This document shows, in pieces, positions 34,223 through 44,172 of a stretch of DNA of 64,000 nucleotides. Under the pieces are notes generated by a model. The model made no database searches, had not been told where the DNA came from, and worked only from the letters and a program-made list of their open reading frames with translations. Position 1 is the first letter of the stretch. Each line of letters opens with the position of its first letter. This DNA is from Paenisporosarcina quisquiliarum_A (GTDB taxonomy: Bacteria; Bacillota; Bacilli; Bacillales_A; Planococcaceae), in NCBI RefSeq assembly GCF_043641925.1, contig NZ_JBHZRU010000010.1, positions 54,240 through 118,239 of the forward strand. Reading direction: 5' to 3'. A program made the translations under genes and the position numbers.

Positions 34223-36229
34223 TTACTGGTTTAGTTCTTCGATTAAGCGATTTTCATCCCACACAGGAATATCTAAGCTATTTGCTTTGTCGAGTTTAGA
34301 TCCCGCATCTTCACCTGCGATGACGATGTCGGTTTTTTTACTGACACTCCCTGATACAATGCCGCCTACTTGTTCTATTTTCTCTTTTGCTTCTTGACGT
34401 GTCAATTGTTCTAATTTCCCGGTTAATACAACTGTTTTACCAGTTAATAGATGATTTAAATTAGAAGTGTCTACTTTTTTACCTGTATAAGAAAGATTGA
34501 CTCCATATTCTTGTAGACGTTTGAGGAGGCCTTTAACTTCTTCATTATCAAAATAACGAATAACGGAATCCGCCATTTTATCGCCTATTTCATGAATTGA
34601 AACGAGTTGTTCACTTGTTGCATTTGATAAAGCGAACATATCTCCAAACTCTTCGGATAAAATTTTAGCTGCTTTTTCACCTACATGACGAATCCCCAAA
34701 CCGAATAACACACGTTCCATCGAATTTTGTTTAGACGCTTCTATCGACTCCACTAAATTTGTAGCTGATTTTTCACCCATGCGATCTAGTTGAACAAGCT
34801 GTTCTTTCGTTAATGTAAATAAATCAGAAACGTCATGAATAAGTCCTTCACGGAATAATTGCTCGACGACCTTTTCACCAAGTCCATCTACGTTCATCGC
34901 ATTTCTAGATACAAAATGAATCAAGCCCTCTGTAATTTGAGCAGGGCATTGTGGATTCACACATCGTAAAGCCACTTCCCCTTCTATGCGGACAAGCTCA
35001 CTTTCGCAAACCGGACAATCTGTCGGCATTTCAAATGGGATAGACTCTTCATTTCGTTCAGCGAGAACGACAGAGACAACTTCAGGAATAATATCTCCCG
35101 CTTTTCGGATGATGACGGTATCTCCAATGCGAATATCTTTTTCACGAATAAGGTCTTCATTGTGTAAAGAAGCTCTTCCCACAGTGGTACCAGCTACTTG
35201 AACCGGTTCCAAAATAGCCGTTGGCGTTAAGACACCTGTTCGACCAATCGTCAATTCTACCGAAAGAAGTTTCGTTTTCACTTCTTCAGCTGGGAATTTG
35301 TACGCAGTTGCCCATCTTGGGCTCTTTGCGGTAAACCCAAGATCTTGCTGATGTACGTAGCGATTAATTTTAATCACAATGCCATCAATTTCATACGGCA
35401 GGTTTGGTCGTTGCTCTGTCCATTTCTCGATGTAAGCTTGCACTTCATCAATGGACTGGCAAAGTTTACGTTCTTTATTCGTTTGAAAACCAAGTTCATC
35501 TAAGTAATCAAGCGCTTCAGCATGCCCATCAAGTCCAAGTGCTTCTCCATCTCCACCAATCCCGTAAACAAAAATGGAGAGATTGCGACTTGCTGCTATT
35601 TTAGGATCCAATTGACGAAGCGAACCAGCTGCTGCATTTCGTGGATTCGCAAATTTTTCTTCTTCATTGGCCACTCGTTGTTCATTCAAAGCTAAAAAGG
35701 ATTTTTTAGGCATATACGCTTCACCGCGAACTTCAATCGTAACAGGTTTCTTCAAACGTAACGGAATCGCACGAATGGTTTTGAGGTTTTCGGTAATATC
35801 CTCTCCCACTCGACCATCTCCACGAGTAGCACCACGAACGAAGACTCCCTCTTCATAGGTAAGAGAAATCGCAAGTCCATCAATTTTTAGCTCACATACA
35901 TACGAGAACGAATCGCCGATGCTTCCACGAATTCGTCGATCAAAGTCATCTAAGTCATCACGTCCAAATGCATTCGATAAACTTAGCATTGGATACGTAT
36001 GTGCGACTTTTTTGAACCCTTGTAAAATCGTCCCTCCAACACGTTGAGTGGGCGAATCTGGGAAGATTAAATCGGGAAATTCTGTTTCAATTTCAATCAG
36101 CTCTTGTAAGTACTGATCATATACAGCATCTGGCACGAGCGGTTTGTCCAGTACGTAGTAGGCATATCCAGTATCATGCAACAGCTGATTTAGTTCTTTT
36201 ACACGTTGTTCCAATTGCACTTTATCCAT
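34223..36229 (-). CDS. ligA: NAD-dependent DNA ligase
   Basis: The 668-residue protein seals nicks using NAD. It has the adenylation Lys115 in CELKIDGLAI, a four-Cys zinc finger (CPVC and CVNPQC, about 404-432), helix-hairpin-helix repeats and a C-terminal BRCT domain (about 590-668). GGAGG before the ATG. Downstream of pcrA, as usual in Bacillales. Confidence 0.97.
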   Translation of the reverse strand: MDKVQLEQRVKELNQLLHDTGYAYYVLDKPLVPDAVYDQYLQELIEIETEFPDLIFPDSPTQRVGGTILQGFKKVAHTYPMLSLSNAFGRDDLDDFDRRIRGSIGDSFSYVCELKIDGLAISLTYEEGVFVRGATRGDGRVGEDITENLKTIRAIPLRLKKPVTIEVRGEAYMPKKSFLALNEQRVANEEEKFANPRNAAAGSLRQLDPKIAASRNLSIFVYGIGGDGEALGLDGHAEALDYLDELGFQTNKERKLCQSIDEVQAYIEKWTEQRPNLPYEIDGIVIKINRYVHQQDLGFTAKSPRWATAYKFPAEEVKTKLLSVELTIGRTGVLTPTAILEPVQVAGTTVGRASLHNEDLIREKDIRIGDTVIIRKAGDIIPEVVSVVLAERNEESIPFEMPTDCPVCESELVRIEGEVALRCVNPQCPAQITEGLIHFVSRNAMNVDGLGEKVVEQLFREGLIHDVSDLFTLTKEQLVQLDRMGEKSATNLVESIEASKQNSMERVLFGLGIRHVGEKAAKILSEEFGDMFALSNATSEQLVSIHEIGDKMADSVIRYFDNEEVKGLLKRLQEYGVNLSYTGKKVDTSNLNHLLTGKTVVLTGKLEQLTRQEAKEKIEQVGGIVSGSVSKKTDIVIAGEDAGSKLDKANSLDIPVWDENRLIEELNQ

Positions 36230-36299
36230 TTTTGTTCCTCCGCTCGGATCATATAATTCAAGTCTTAAAAGTTATTGAAAGTAGCAATTCCTTTAAAAT

Positions 36300-38531
36300 T
36301 TATACTTTTTCAATCGGCGCAAACTTCGCTAATAATCGTTTAATACCAGTTGGGCTTGGGAAAGCAATGTCTAGTTCCGTGTTTTCACCTTCTCCACGAA
36401 CACTAACGACCGTTCCTTCTCCCCATTTCTTATGAAGTGCTTTACTTCCAACTTGCCATCCTAGTTTGTCTCCACCAGAAGTTTTATAAACGGGACGTTG
36501 AACGGCAGCACGTGTTGTGGTGCCCGTTGAGCGACTTGTTGTCGTCGTCCGATTCGACCCGGCTTGTTGTTTTAAGACCACTTGCTCCATAATATCATCT
36601 GAAATTTCAGCGATAAATCGAGATGGGTTGTTGTAACCGCTGCGTCCAAATAATGTACGAGACTGTGCACATGTTAAATACAAGCGCTCTTCAGCACGTG
36701 TAATACCTACGTAAGCAAGTCGACGTTCTTCTTCCATTTCATCGGTATCGCCAATGGACCTTGAGTGAGGAAACACATTTTCCTCCATACCTACGATAAA
36801 GACCACTGGGAATTCAAGTCCTTTTGCAGCATGCATTGTCATTAATACGATATTGCCTTTCGACTCATCTTCTTCGCTTCCTAGCTTGTCTAAATCGGAA
36901 ATAAGGGCTAAGTCAGTTAAGAAAGTAACGAGCGATTTATCATCACTGCGCTCTTCAAAAGCTTTCGTTACGGATAAAAACTCTTCTATATTTTCTAATC
37001 GGCTTTCTGCTTCGATGGTTTTTTCATTGCGAAGCATATTACGATAACCGGTTTTGTCTAGCACCTGTTCAACAAGTTCTGTTACCGATAAAAATTCCTG
37101 CATTTTCGAAAAACCCTCAATTAATGCATGGAACTTGGCCGCTTCATTTGCTGCGCGTGCAGGAAGTCCCATGAAATCAACTTCTTGAAGTGCATCAAAA
37201 ATTGAACGATCTTGTTCAATCGCAAATCGAGCCATTCGCTCAAACGATGTAGCGCCAATATTACGTTTAGGTTCGTTAATTACACGTGACAACGACAAAT
37301 CGTCCTCATTGTTCGCTATAAGACGTAAGTATGCGAGTAGATCTTTAATCTCTTTTCGATCATAGAACTTCGTTCCGCCGACAATGGTGTAACCCATGTT
37401 CGACTTCACTAAAACTTCCTCCATTACACGAGACTGTGCATTTGTTCGGTAAAGAATCGCAAAGTCGTTTAATGTACGACCATCGGTTTCCATGATTTCT
37501 TGAATGGTTTTCACAACAAATTGTGCTTCTTGTTGTTCATCGTAAGCTTTATACACTCGAATCGGTTCACCCGACTTATTTTCTGTTCGAAGTTCTTTCG
37601 GATAACGACCTGTGTTATTAACAATGACGTCATTGGCTGCTTTTAGGATGCGTTGCGTCGAACGATAGTTTTGCTCAAGCATGATAACTCGTGCTTGAGG
37701 ATAATCTTTTTCAAACGACATGATGTTTTGAATATCCGCTCCACGCCATCTGTATATGGATTGATCGGAATCTCCTACTACACAAAGGTTGCCAAACTTT
37801 TTCGCCAGCATTTGAACTAAATCATACTGAGCTTTGTTTGTATCTTGGTACTCATCCACATGAATATACTGAAATTTGTTTTGATAGAATTCCAGTACTT
37901 CAGGAACACGGTTAAAGAGTGTCAACGTCGTCATAATCAAATCATCAAAATCAAGTGACTGGTTTTTCCGTAGGCGTTTGTCGTAGGCAGTATACACTTC
38001 CGCCGCTGTTTTCTCGAAAGGATTGAATTGATTGGCTTGGCTTTGGAATGTTGCCGCATCAATGCATTCGTTTTTAGCTGAACTTATGGCATTTAACATC
38101 GAGCGTGGATCATATTTTTTGGGGTCGATATTTTGATCTTTTAAGATTCGTTTAATGACGGTTAATTGATCACTTGTATCTAAAATCGAAAAGCTTTTCG
38201 AATAGCCAATGCGGTCAATATCTCTTCGAAGAATTCGAACACACATGGAGTGGAATGTTGAAACCCACATACGGTCGCCTGTTCCATTCCCAAGTAATCC
38301 ATCGATCCGATTTCGCATTTCACGAGCCGCTTTATTCGTAAATGTAATTGCTAAAATTTTTGAAGGATAGACGTCTTTTTCCACAACTAAATAAGCGATG
38401 CGGTGCGTTAAGACACGCGTTTTACCAGATCCCGCTCCTGCCATTATGAGGAGGGGTCCTTCCGTTGCTTTTACTGCTTGTTCTTGTTCAGGATTCATCC
38501 CGTTTAATAAGTTTTTTACGAGTAATTCCAT
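36300..38531 (-). CDS. pcrA: ATP-dependent DNA helicase PcrA
   Basis: The 743-residue UvrD/Rep superfamily 1 helicase acts in repair and plasmid replication. The Q motif and Walker A GAGSGKT (32-38), the DEYQDT Walker B and the QNYRST motif are visible. The C-terminus has the Tudor-like segment (LGWQVGSKALHKKWGEGTVV). I chose the ATG at 38531 with AAAGGACGG upstream. Confidence 0.97.
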   Translation of the reverse strand: MELLVKNLLNGMNPEQEQAVKATEGPLLIMAGAGSGKTRVLTHRIAYLVVEKDVYPSKILAITFTNKAAREMRNRIDGLLGNGTGDRMWVSTFHSMCVRILRRDIDRIGYSKSFSILDTSDQLTVIKRILKDQNIDPKKYDPRSMLNAISSAKNECIDAATFQSQANQFNPFEKTAAEVYTAYDKRLRKNQSLDFDDLIMTTLTLFNRVPEVLEFYQNKFQYIHVDEYQDTNKAQYDLVQMLAKKFGNLCVVGDSDQSIYRWRGADIQNIMSFEKDYPQARVIMLEQNYRSTQRILKAANDVIVNNTGRYPKELRTENKSGEPIRVYKAYDEQQEAQFVVKTIQEIMETDGRTLNDFAILYRTNAQSRVMEEVLVKSNMGYTIVGGTKFYDRKEIKDLLAYLRLIANNEDDLSLSRVINEPKRNIGATSFERMARFAIEQDRSIFDALQEVDFMGLPARAANEAAKFHALIEGFSKMQEFLSVTELVEQVLDKTGYRNMLRNEKTIEAESRLENIEEFLSVTKAFEERSDDKSLVTFLTDLALISDLDKLGSEEDESKGNIVLMTMHAAKGLEFPVVFIVGMEENVFPHSRSIGDTDEMEEERRLAYVGITRAEERLYLTCAQSRTLFGRSGYNNPSRFIAEISDDIMEQVVLKQQAGSNRTTTTSRSTGTTTRAAVQRPVYKTSGGDKLGWQVGSKALHKKWGEGTVVSVRGEGENTELDIAFPSPTGIKRLLAKFAPIEKV

Positions 38532-38589
38532 TTTGCACCGTCCTTTACCAAACATTTGTTCTTCTATTATAAGCTGTTTTGAATCAATG

Positions 38590-39282
38590 TCAAAAAGCCT
38601 CTGATTTAACTGCTTCTACTGTTAATAAAGCTTCATCAAGATTGTCATATAGATGATTTCCGATGACAATTGTATCTGCGTAAGTAGCCATTTCTTTCGC
38701 TTGTTCGATGGACGTAATTCCACCACCATAAAATAGACGCGTGTGGTTTAGCACATCTTTAGCTGCTGCAACCATATGAGGATTTCCATATATACCGCTG
38801 TATTCCATGTAGAATATCGGTAACTTGAAGAAATTCTCGGCTAATCGTGCATGAGCAACGACGTCCTCTTGTGAAAGCTCTGTGTTCGCATCCGTCACGA
38901 TGGCCGCTTTACAATCTTTATTTAAAATACAATAGCCCTCAGGGATGAGCTCGTCCCAATCCATAAAATCGCCATATGCTTTTATGGCATCTAGATGGAG
39001 TTCCTTCACCCATTTCGTGTTCGAGCTATTGAGTACAGTGGGAATAAAATAATAGTCAAACCCTGGTGAGATTGACTCTACATTTGATATTTCTAGGACG
39101 ACTGGGAGCTTATAATGACGTACACGCATGAGTAAATCCAAGACTAACTCGAGTGTCACTCCATCTGTACCGCCTATGATGATGGCATCGGTTCCAGACT
39201 GACACACTTTCCTTAAGTTTTCGTCAGATATCTCTTTTGCAGGATCTAGTTTAAACACATGTCGCCATTTCAAGTAGTCCAT
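38590..39282 (-). CDS. pcrB: Heptaprenylglyceryl phosphate synthase
   Basis: The 230-residue TIM-barrel protein of the PcrB/GGGPS family joins heptaprenyl diphosphate to sn-glycerol-1-phosphate to make an archaeal-type ether lipid. HVFKLDPAKEI, the IGGTDGVT phosphate loop and FYGGGITS are visible. The ATG at 39282 (AGGTGG upstream) gives the family length. Confidence 0.93.
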   Translation of the reverse strand: MDYLKWRHVFKLDPAKEISDENLRKVCQSGTDAIIIGGTDGVTLELVLDLLMRVRHYKLPVVLEISNVESISPGFDYYFIPTVLNSSNTKWVKELHLDAIKAYGDFMDWDELIPEGYCILNKDCKAAIVTDANTELSQEDVVAHARLAENFFKLPIFYMEYSGIYGNPHMVAAAKDVLNHTRLFYGGGITSIEQAKEMATYADTIVIGNHLYDNLDEALLTVEAVKSEAF

Positions 39283-39357
39283 GGTCAGCCACCTATCGTT
39301 AAATTCGGTATTAACATCCAATACGAAAATCAGTTTTTACCTATCTTATTAGTATAA

Positions 39358-39394
39358 CAAAAAAACTGACTAGAGATGGTCTCTAATCAGTCTT
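39358..39394 (-). terminator. Terminator overlapping the yerC stop
   Basis: AGACTGATTAGAGA pairs with TCTCTAGTCAGT, then seven T on the minus strand. The stem begins inside the last codons of yerC. pcrB and its followers therefore probably have another promoter. Confidence 0.8.
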
Positions 39395-39707
39395 TAGGGA
39401 ATTGAAATGGTTTTTCGTCAGGATATAATCTTCCAAGCATCTCATCATATGTATCATTGCCGTAATCGAAACAGCGTCGAACACGCGAGATAGTAGCTGT
39501 ACTTGCCCCAGTTTCGTTTTTAATGACTTCATATGTCTTTTTCAGACGAAGTAAATGGGCCACTTCAAATCGTTGAGCAAGAGATTGGATTTCGCTTATT
39601 GTGCATAGATCGTCAAAGAATCGATAACATTCCTCGATGTCTTTTAATTCTAAAACAGCTTTAAATAATTGTTCAGTTTGATGTCCGCGAATTTTTTCTA
39701 TTTGCAT
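39387..39707 (-). CDS. yerC: YerC/TrpR-like DNA-binding protein
   Basis: The 106-residue protein has a TrpR-type helix-turn-helix (TGASTATISRVRRCFDYGND). It belongs to the YerC/YecD family of Bacillales. AGGAGGG before the ATG. Its target is unknown. Confidence 0.9.
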   Translation of the reverse strand: MQIEKIRGHQTEQLFKAVLELKDIEECYRFFDDLCTISEIQSLAQRFEVAHLLRLKKTYEVIKNETGASTATISRVRRCFDYGNDTYDEMLGRLYPDEKPFQFPKD

Positions 39708-39733
39708 GAATGGACCCTCCTTTCTTATGTTTC

Positions 39734-40795
39734 TTAAGGACTAAATGTCACCATCTGTTCCATACCCGGTTTCGTTTTCACTAAGTGAACCCAAGACTTT
39801 CCTGGAACTAACATGGCCGGCAATCCGTTTTCCATTGGAACGAGAATGCCATCTATTTGTTGCCATTCGATTTCTTTCATAATACCTGCTTGAAATAAAT
39901 ATGCACGACCGCCAGATGTTAGGTTAAGCTGTTGTCTTCCTTGGTCATCGATGGTTTGGTGTGGAACTTCAAAAAAGAGTAAGTTCGACAAACTCACTTG
40001 TTCAAGCGTGTCTTTATCCGTCGTTAAATGACCACCTGAAGAACGCGAGTATTGTTGAGTAAGTGTATCATACGTGTAGACATGGTGGAAGTCTTCACTT
40101 ACACCAAAACGAACATCAATCACACTTGCGATCGCACCCATTTTCGCTCCTTCTGCAGACTCATAATAAGAAAAAGGCGGCATCTTTTCGATTTCAATGC
40201 TCGCTCCTACTTTTTCCATCCCTTGCAAAACGTGTTCCCCAGTCGTATATGAATTATGTGGCGCTTTCCGATCCTTCGATCGATTAAAAAGCGTTCCATC
40301 ATACTGCATCCCATTTATATGGTCGACTACACCTGAAGCTAGAATTTGGCGTGCTTCTGGACTGTATCCATGTGCGACGTAAAATGCATCAAGCCCATTT
40401 GCGATTTCAATGAAATAATCACGCGCACTTCGAACCGGTCCAATTCGTTCAGGCAGTTCGCTTTGATATAAAGCTAGTAATCTCGTTACGTTAGCTTCCG
40501 CTACCATTTCGTAGACAATGTCTGCTTGCGCAATACCAGATTGCGGACGAGCGTGTGGATGATTATTAATCGTGACTAGCACTGGACGATTCGTGAACTC
40601 TTCTTCTCCGCGAACACCAGTAAATGGCGCTTGATAGGGTAGAATCACTTCGACTTCTTCTTCTCCATCTGTCATGTCGACGACTTCAATTTCTTTTTCT
40701 TCATCGTCTTTTGCTATTTCGGTTGATTCTTCTTTGTCTTTTGAACAACCTGAAATAAGTAACACCGCGAACACAGCTACTAAATACTTCTTCAT
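39734..40795 (-). CDS. yerB: DUF3048 lipoprotein YerB
   Basis: 353 residues with lipobox ISGC, an acidic linker and two DUF3048 domains (RPVLVTINNHPHARPQSGIA and the C-terminal half with SSGGH). The protein is extracytoplasmic. The yerA-yerB-yerC order matches B. subtilis. Biochemical role unknown. Confidence 0.9.
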   Translation of the reverse strand: MKKYLVAVFAVLLISGCSKDKEESTEIAKDDEEKEIEVVDMTDGEEEVEVILPYQAPFTGVRGEEEFTNRPVLVTINNHPHARPQSGIAQADIVYEMVAEANVTRLLALYQSELPERIGPVRSARDYFIEIANGLDAFYVAHGYSPEARQILASGVVDHINGMQYDGTLFNRSKDRKAPHNSYTTGEHVLQGMEKVGASIEIEKMPPFSYYESAEGAKMGAIASVIDVRFGVSEDFHHVYTYDTLTQQYSRSSGGHLTTDKDTLEQVSLSNLLFFEVPHQTIDDQGRQQLNLTSGGRAYLFQAGIMKEIEWQQIDGILVPMENGLPAMLVPGKSWVHLVKTKPGMEQMVTFSP

Positions 40796-40808
40796 TTCCC
40801 CATCCCCC

Positions 40809-42551
40809 TTACGATCTCATAAACGAAGGGAACAATACTGATTTTTTCATGACGTCATAAATCCCACGTTGTGTAATTCGAACGTATGGTAGATGCGTAG
40901 ATTGTAAGAACAACAAAGTGTAGATGGCATCGCCATATTTATAACCTCGCTCTGAAAGTGCTTTTTTCAAGGCTAATTCTTGTTCAATCAGTACTTCAAC
41001 ACTCTCTGATGAAAGACCCCCACCAATCGTCAGAGGAATATCTGCTACCACTTCGCCTTCTTCAACTAACACGATTCCACCTTTGCGACGTTTCATTTCA
41101 TTGAAAGCTATCAGCATGTCTCTTCGACTCTTCCCGATCAGAATGATATCCCCTGTATTCGAGTAAGACGAGGCAAAACCCTGCACAGATGTGGCAAACC
41201 CTTTAATCATCGTATTGACACGCCACTTGCCTTGTCGATCCACGAGCATTAAAAAGCTTTCGTCATGATCACTGCTTAATCGATCTTCCCCAATATGAAT
41301 AGAAACACTATACGGTTTCGTAATCACATCGTTGACCATCTCAATTCCAAACGGCATCGAGAATTCGAAATCGCCTTCGTGCATATCAAACGGGAGCTCA
41401 AGTTCACCGAGCCCAGACCAATCGATTTTCGGAAGATTCATCACTCTCTCGCCATCACGTTTTAACCAAACACCTTTTGAAAGAACACTCACTGGCACTG
41501 GATTTGTTTCGGATTCAAGGAAGTTCATAGTGGCAAATCTACCTGTGGCAATAAAACCATGGAGATTGGACATATTGTAATACCTCGCTACATTGTATGA
41601 AGCCATTAAATACGCATCAATTGGTTTTACCCCAGCATCAAGCGCCACTTGAATACACTTATCCATCACGCCATCTAGATGGAATGAAGGCGTCGAGCCA
41701 TCTGTTGTCATCATGACATGATCGAAGACGTTCATTTCCTTCTCGACCATTTCTTTTAATAGATTTGGCAAGTCTGGACGTATCGATGAATGTCTTAACG
41801 TAACCGCATATCCATGAAGTAAGCGGCGTTCCACTTCCTCAACCGTCATGGCTTCATGGTCACCATCTGAACCTAGTAAGCGCATGCGTGCAAGAGTTCT
41901 CTCAGATGCACCAGGGAAATGTCCCTCGATTTTCTTGCCCTTCATTTTCGCTGATTGTAACCAATACAGCATCTGATCATCTCCAGCTAAAAGTCGTGGC
42001 CAAGCGGTTAACTCTCCGCCCATCAACACTTCAGGTCGCTCTAACCACTCACCAATTGATTTCGTGGTAAACAACTCATCTTCATTTTCAAGTTCCGTTT
42101 GCGAATCAAACCGAGCCCACCAATAGAACGAAAATGGCAGTTCATTTAACTGATCCAAAATTGAAAACGCTTTCTCATTTTCAAGCAATAAAAACAAAAT
42201 TAAATTGTCTGATAGAAAAGTAGTCGTCCCTAATTGAGACGCATAATCAGCAAAAGATTGGGGATGATAAAGCTGGAATGGATGAACATGCGGTTCGATA
42301 TAACCAGGCACAATATATTGTCCACTGGCATCAATCACTTCCGCCCCATCCGTTGAAGCTGGGAGTTCAGGTCCAGCATAAACAATTCGGTCTTTGGAAA
42401 TCCAAATATTCCCTTGTACCCATTTTTTAAAAACACTATGTAAGTATGTTGCATTTGTAATGATCTTATCAGGACAAGCTTTTCCATCAACAATTTTTAG
42501 TTGATGACGAATTTCTTCGATTTTCCACAATGGATGTTGCAACGATTCCAT
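40809..42551 (-). CDS. yerA: Adenine deaminase-family amidohydrolase YerA
   Basis: The 580-residue protein has an amidohydrolase barrel with metal ligands His88 and His90 (EPHVHPF), a GHFPG loop and the C-terminal adenine-deaminase domain (GGGLSS). Family members deaminate adenine to hypoxanthine, feeding salvage next to the pur operon; B. subtilis YerA itself is of uncertain activity. AAGGAG lies only one base before the ATG, so the true start might be the TTG three codons later. Confidence 0.85.
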   Translation of the reverse strand: MESLQHPLWKIEEIRHQLKIVDGKACPDKIITNATYLHSVFKKWVQGNIWISKDRIVYAGPELPASTDGAEVIDASGQYIVPGYIEPHVHPFQLYHPQSFADYASQLGTTTFLSDNLILFLLLENEKAFSILDQLNELPFSFYWWARFDSQTELENEDELFTTKSIGEWLERPEVLMGGELTAWPRLLAGDDQMLYWLQSAKMKGKKIEGHFPGASERTLARMRLLGSDGDHEAMTVEEVERRLLHGYAVTLRHSSIRPDLPNLLKEMVEKEMNVFDHVMMTTDGSTPSFHLDGVMDKCIQVALDAGVKPIDAYLMASYNVARYYNMSNLHGFIATGRFATMNFLESETNPVPVSVLSKGVWLKRDGERVMNLPKIDWSGLGELELPFDMHEGDFEFSMPFGIEMVNDVITKPYSVSIHIGEDRLSSDHDESFLMLVDRQGKWRVNTMIKGFATSVQGFASSYSNTGDIILIGKSRRDMLIAFNEMKRRKGGIVLVEEGEVVADIPLTIGGGLSSESVEVLIEQELALKKALSERGYKYGDAIYTLLFLQSTHLPYVRITQRGIYDVMKKSVLFPSFMRS

Positions 42552-42731
42552 TCTCCTTTCATGTGCCGGATTTTAAGGATTCCATACGAATCGATTATCC
42601 GTATTAGAAAAGATAGCAGCCCATCCTAAGTTCCGGACAAGCTGTATATCCTTTATCTTAGCATAGCAATATTGGAAAATACAGACGGCAAGGACACAAT
42701 TTTGAAAATTCAGATAGGAGGAAACACGAAA

Positions 42732-43283
42732 ATGTCACAATCTCAAAACATCAGCACGCGCAACGCCCTCGCACGACTAACAATGGGTCTTAGTATGCTC
42801 GCTTATGGCACGGCTAAACTCTCTCGAAACCCACAATGCAACAAAGGTCGCTTATTAGTCGCTCTAGGCGCTATGAAAGCAGCAGAAGGCACCGTCAAAT
42901 ATTGTCCAATGAAAGCCATGATGCAACAAAGTGGCATGACAGGTCATACTGGCGTACCCGAAGTCGGCCAACTAATGAAAGACTTCGCAAACAAAGGAAT
43001 GAATATGGCTAGCGGTGGAAGCGCGGCTGGAGGGACTGCAGGTGGATCTGGCGGTGGCATGGCTGGTGGAACTATGGCCAATGCTGCCATGGGAGTAGCT
43101 GGCATGGCCGCTAACGCTATGAGTGGCAACACTTCTACTGGGACAGGTATGGGATCTGGTAGCAATGCAGGCAATAATGGGAATGGAAATGCTAATAAGT
43201 CGACTGGTTCATCAACGAACAACAACGGTATGGGTAATGGAACTGGTGTAGTTGGAACGAAAGCTGGTTGGTCGAGTTCTTGA
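42732..43283 (+). CDS. DUF2892 (YgaP-like) protein with Gly/Asn/Ser-rich tail
   Basis: The 183-residue protein has an N-terminal domain of about 65 residues with two membrane-like segments, a GLLVALGAMKAAEG-like segment and YCPMKAMM, the DUF2892 pattern. The remaining 110 residues are low complexity (Gly, Ala, Met, Asn, Ser), ending in NNNGMGNGTGVVG. AGGAGG before the ATG at 42732. Role unknown. Confidence 0.7.
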   Translation: MSQSQNISTRNALARLTMGLSMLAYGTAKLSRNPQCNKGRLLVALGAMKAAEGTVKYCPMKAMMQQSGMTGHTGVPEVGQLMKDFANKGMNMASGGSAAGGTAGGSGGGMAGGTMANAAMGVAGMAANAMSGNTSTGTGMGSGSNAGNNGNGNANKSTGSSTNNNGMGNGTGVVGTKAGWSSS

Positions 43284-43292
43284 TGGTAGATG

Positions 43293-43376
43293 CGTGTAAC
43301 GACAGATTATAGACACGTTGAGCCAGAATAATTGTTGGTAACGCCAAATTATGAACATGTTTCGCCAATAAAAGAA
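43293..43376. repeat. 21-nt period array, locus 2
   Basis: Four consecutive 21-nt units, aligned on CGCCA-N-ATTAT-like cores (CGACAGATTAT, AGCCAGAATAAT, CGCCAAATTAT, CGCCAATAAAA). The spacing between successive CA dinucleotides is 21 nt each time. It fills the gap between the 42732 gene and its terminator. Confidence 0.6.
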
Positions 43377-43414
43377 AACAGCTACTCCTAAAGTTTCGAG
43401 GAGTAGCTGTTTTC
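43374..43414. terminator. Bidirectional terminator
   Basis: AAAACAGCTACTCCT and AGGAGTAGCTGTTTT form a perfect 15-bp stem between two convergent genes. Confidence 0.9.
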
Positions 43415-43423
43415 GCTTTCATT

Positions 43424-43708
43424 TCATAAAAAATATAGAAATCCTGCTAAAAGCATATTCGGTAAACCAATTAAACCCGATCGAACAGCTGTCTGAGTTC
43501 TTTCTCGACGATCAACATCTGATTCAGTGGCGAAATTTGCTCTCATTTTATCACCATTTACCATCAACCCTGAAAAAAGCATTGAAATGATAATAAAGAA
43601 AAACCCTATTCCTCCTGGAATGACATAAGTCTGGTCACTGCCTAATGCGATGTATGAAATGACTAGTGCAACAACAGAAACAATAACGCCAACTAAAAAG
43701 TATTTCAT
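43424..43708 (-). CDS. DUF5316 membrane protein
   Basis: 94 residues with three hydrophobic segments and the central SGLMVNGDKMRANFATE pattern typical of DUF5316. Start ATG with AGGTGAG upstream. Role unknown. Confidence 0.7.
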   Translation of the reverse strand: MKYFLVGVIVSVVALVISYIALGSDQTYVIPGGIGFFFIIISMLFSGLMVNGDKMRANFATESDVDRRERTQTAVRSGLIGLPNMLLAGFLYFL

Positions 43709-43883
43709 CCGAACTCACCTCCCATATATTTCTATACGGCTTTGAATGGGAATTCGTTTCATTTATTCGGGTGAAAACAAGCTTTTCTATATTCAATATT
43801 CAACAAAAGCATTAGTTAGTTGCCTAATGGGTTTCGCGCTGAATTAATTTCATTAATTTCATTAATAGCCAGGCCAATCAACT

Positions 43884-44111
43884 TTATCTTCTGCTCTCAA
43901 TCAGAATAATAAATATCATAAATATCAATACGCCAATACCAATCATCGATGTGAATTTCACATAACTGATTGCACCTTCAGTTATTTTCGGTTCTTCCTT
44001 ATAAGCCCATCGTCTTCCCCATAAAATACTTTCCTTAGGATTTCTATAGGTCCAAATCAGAATACCAATTAAGGGTCCAATGAATATTAAAATTAAAAAT
44101 ATTTCAGTCAC
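43884..44111 (-). CDS. Small two-helix membrane protein
   Basis: 75 residues: N-terminal helix, a polar loop with WGRRWAYKEEP and a C-terminal helix. GTG start with GAAGGTG upstream. No family recognised. Confidence 0.6.
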   Translation of the reverse strand: MTEIFLILIFIGPLIGILIWTYRNPKESILWGRRWAYKEEPKITEGAISYVKFTSMIGIGVLIFMIFIILIESRR

Positions 44112-44172
44112 TTAATCACCTTCAATCCATTGTCATTAGCGAAAATGATACCTTGTTCGTCATTTCAAGAAA

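Noticed and set aside
42944..43225. Pro-rich minus frame opposite the Gly-rich gene.
   Set aside because: Shadow of the Gly/Ala codons of the plus-strand gene, which has the ribosome site.
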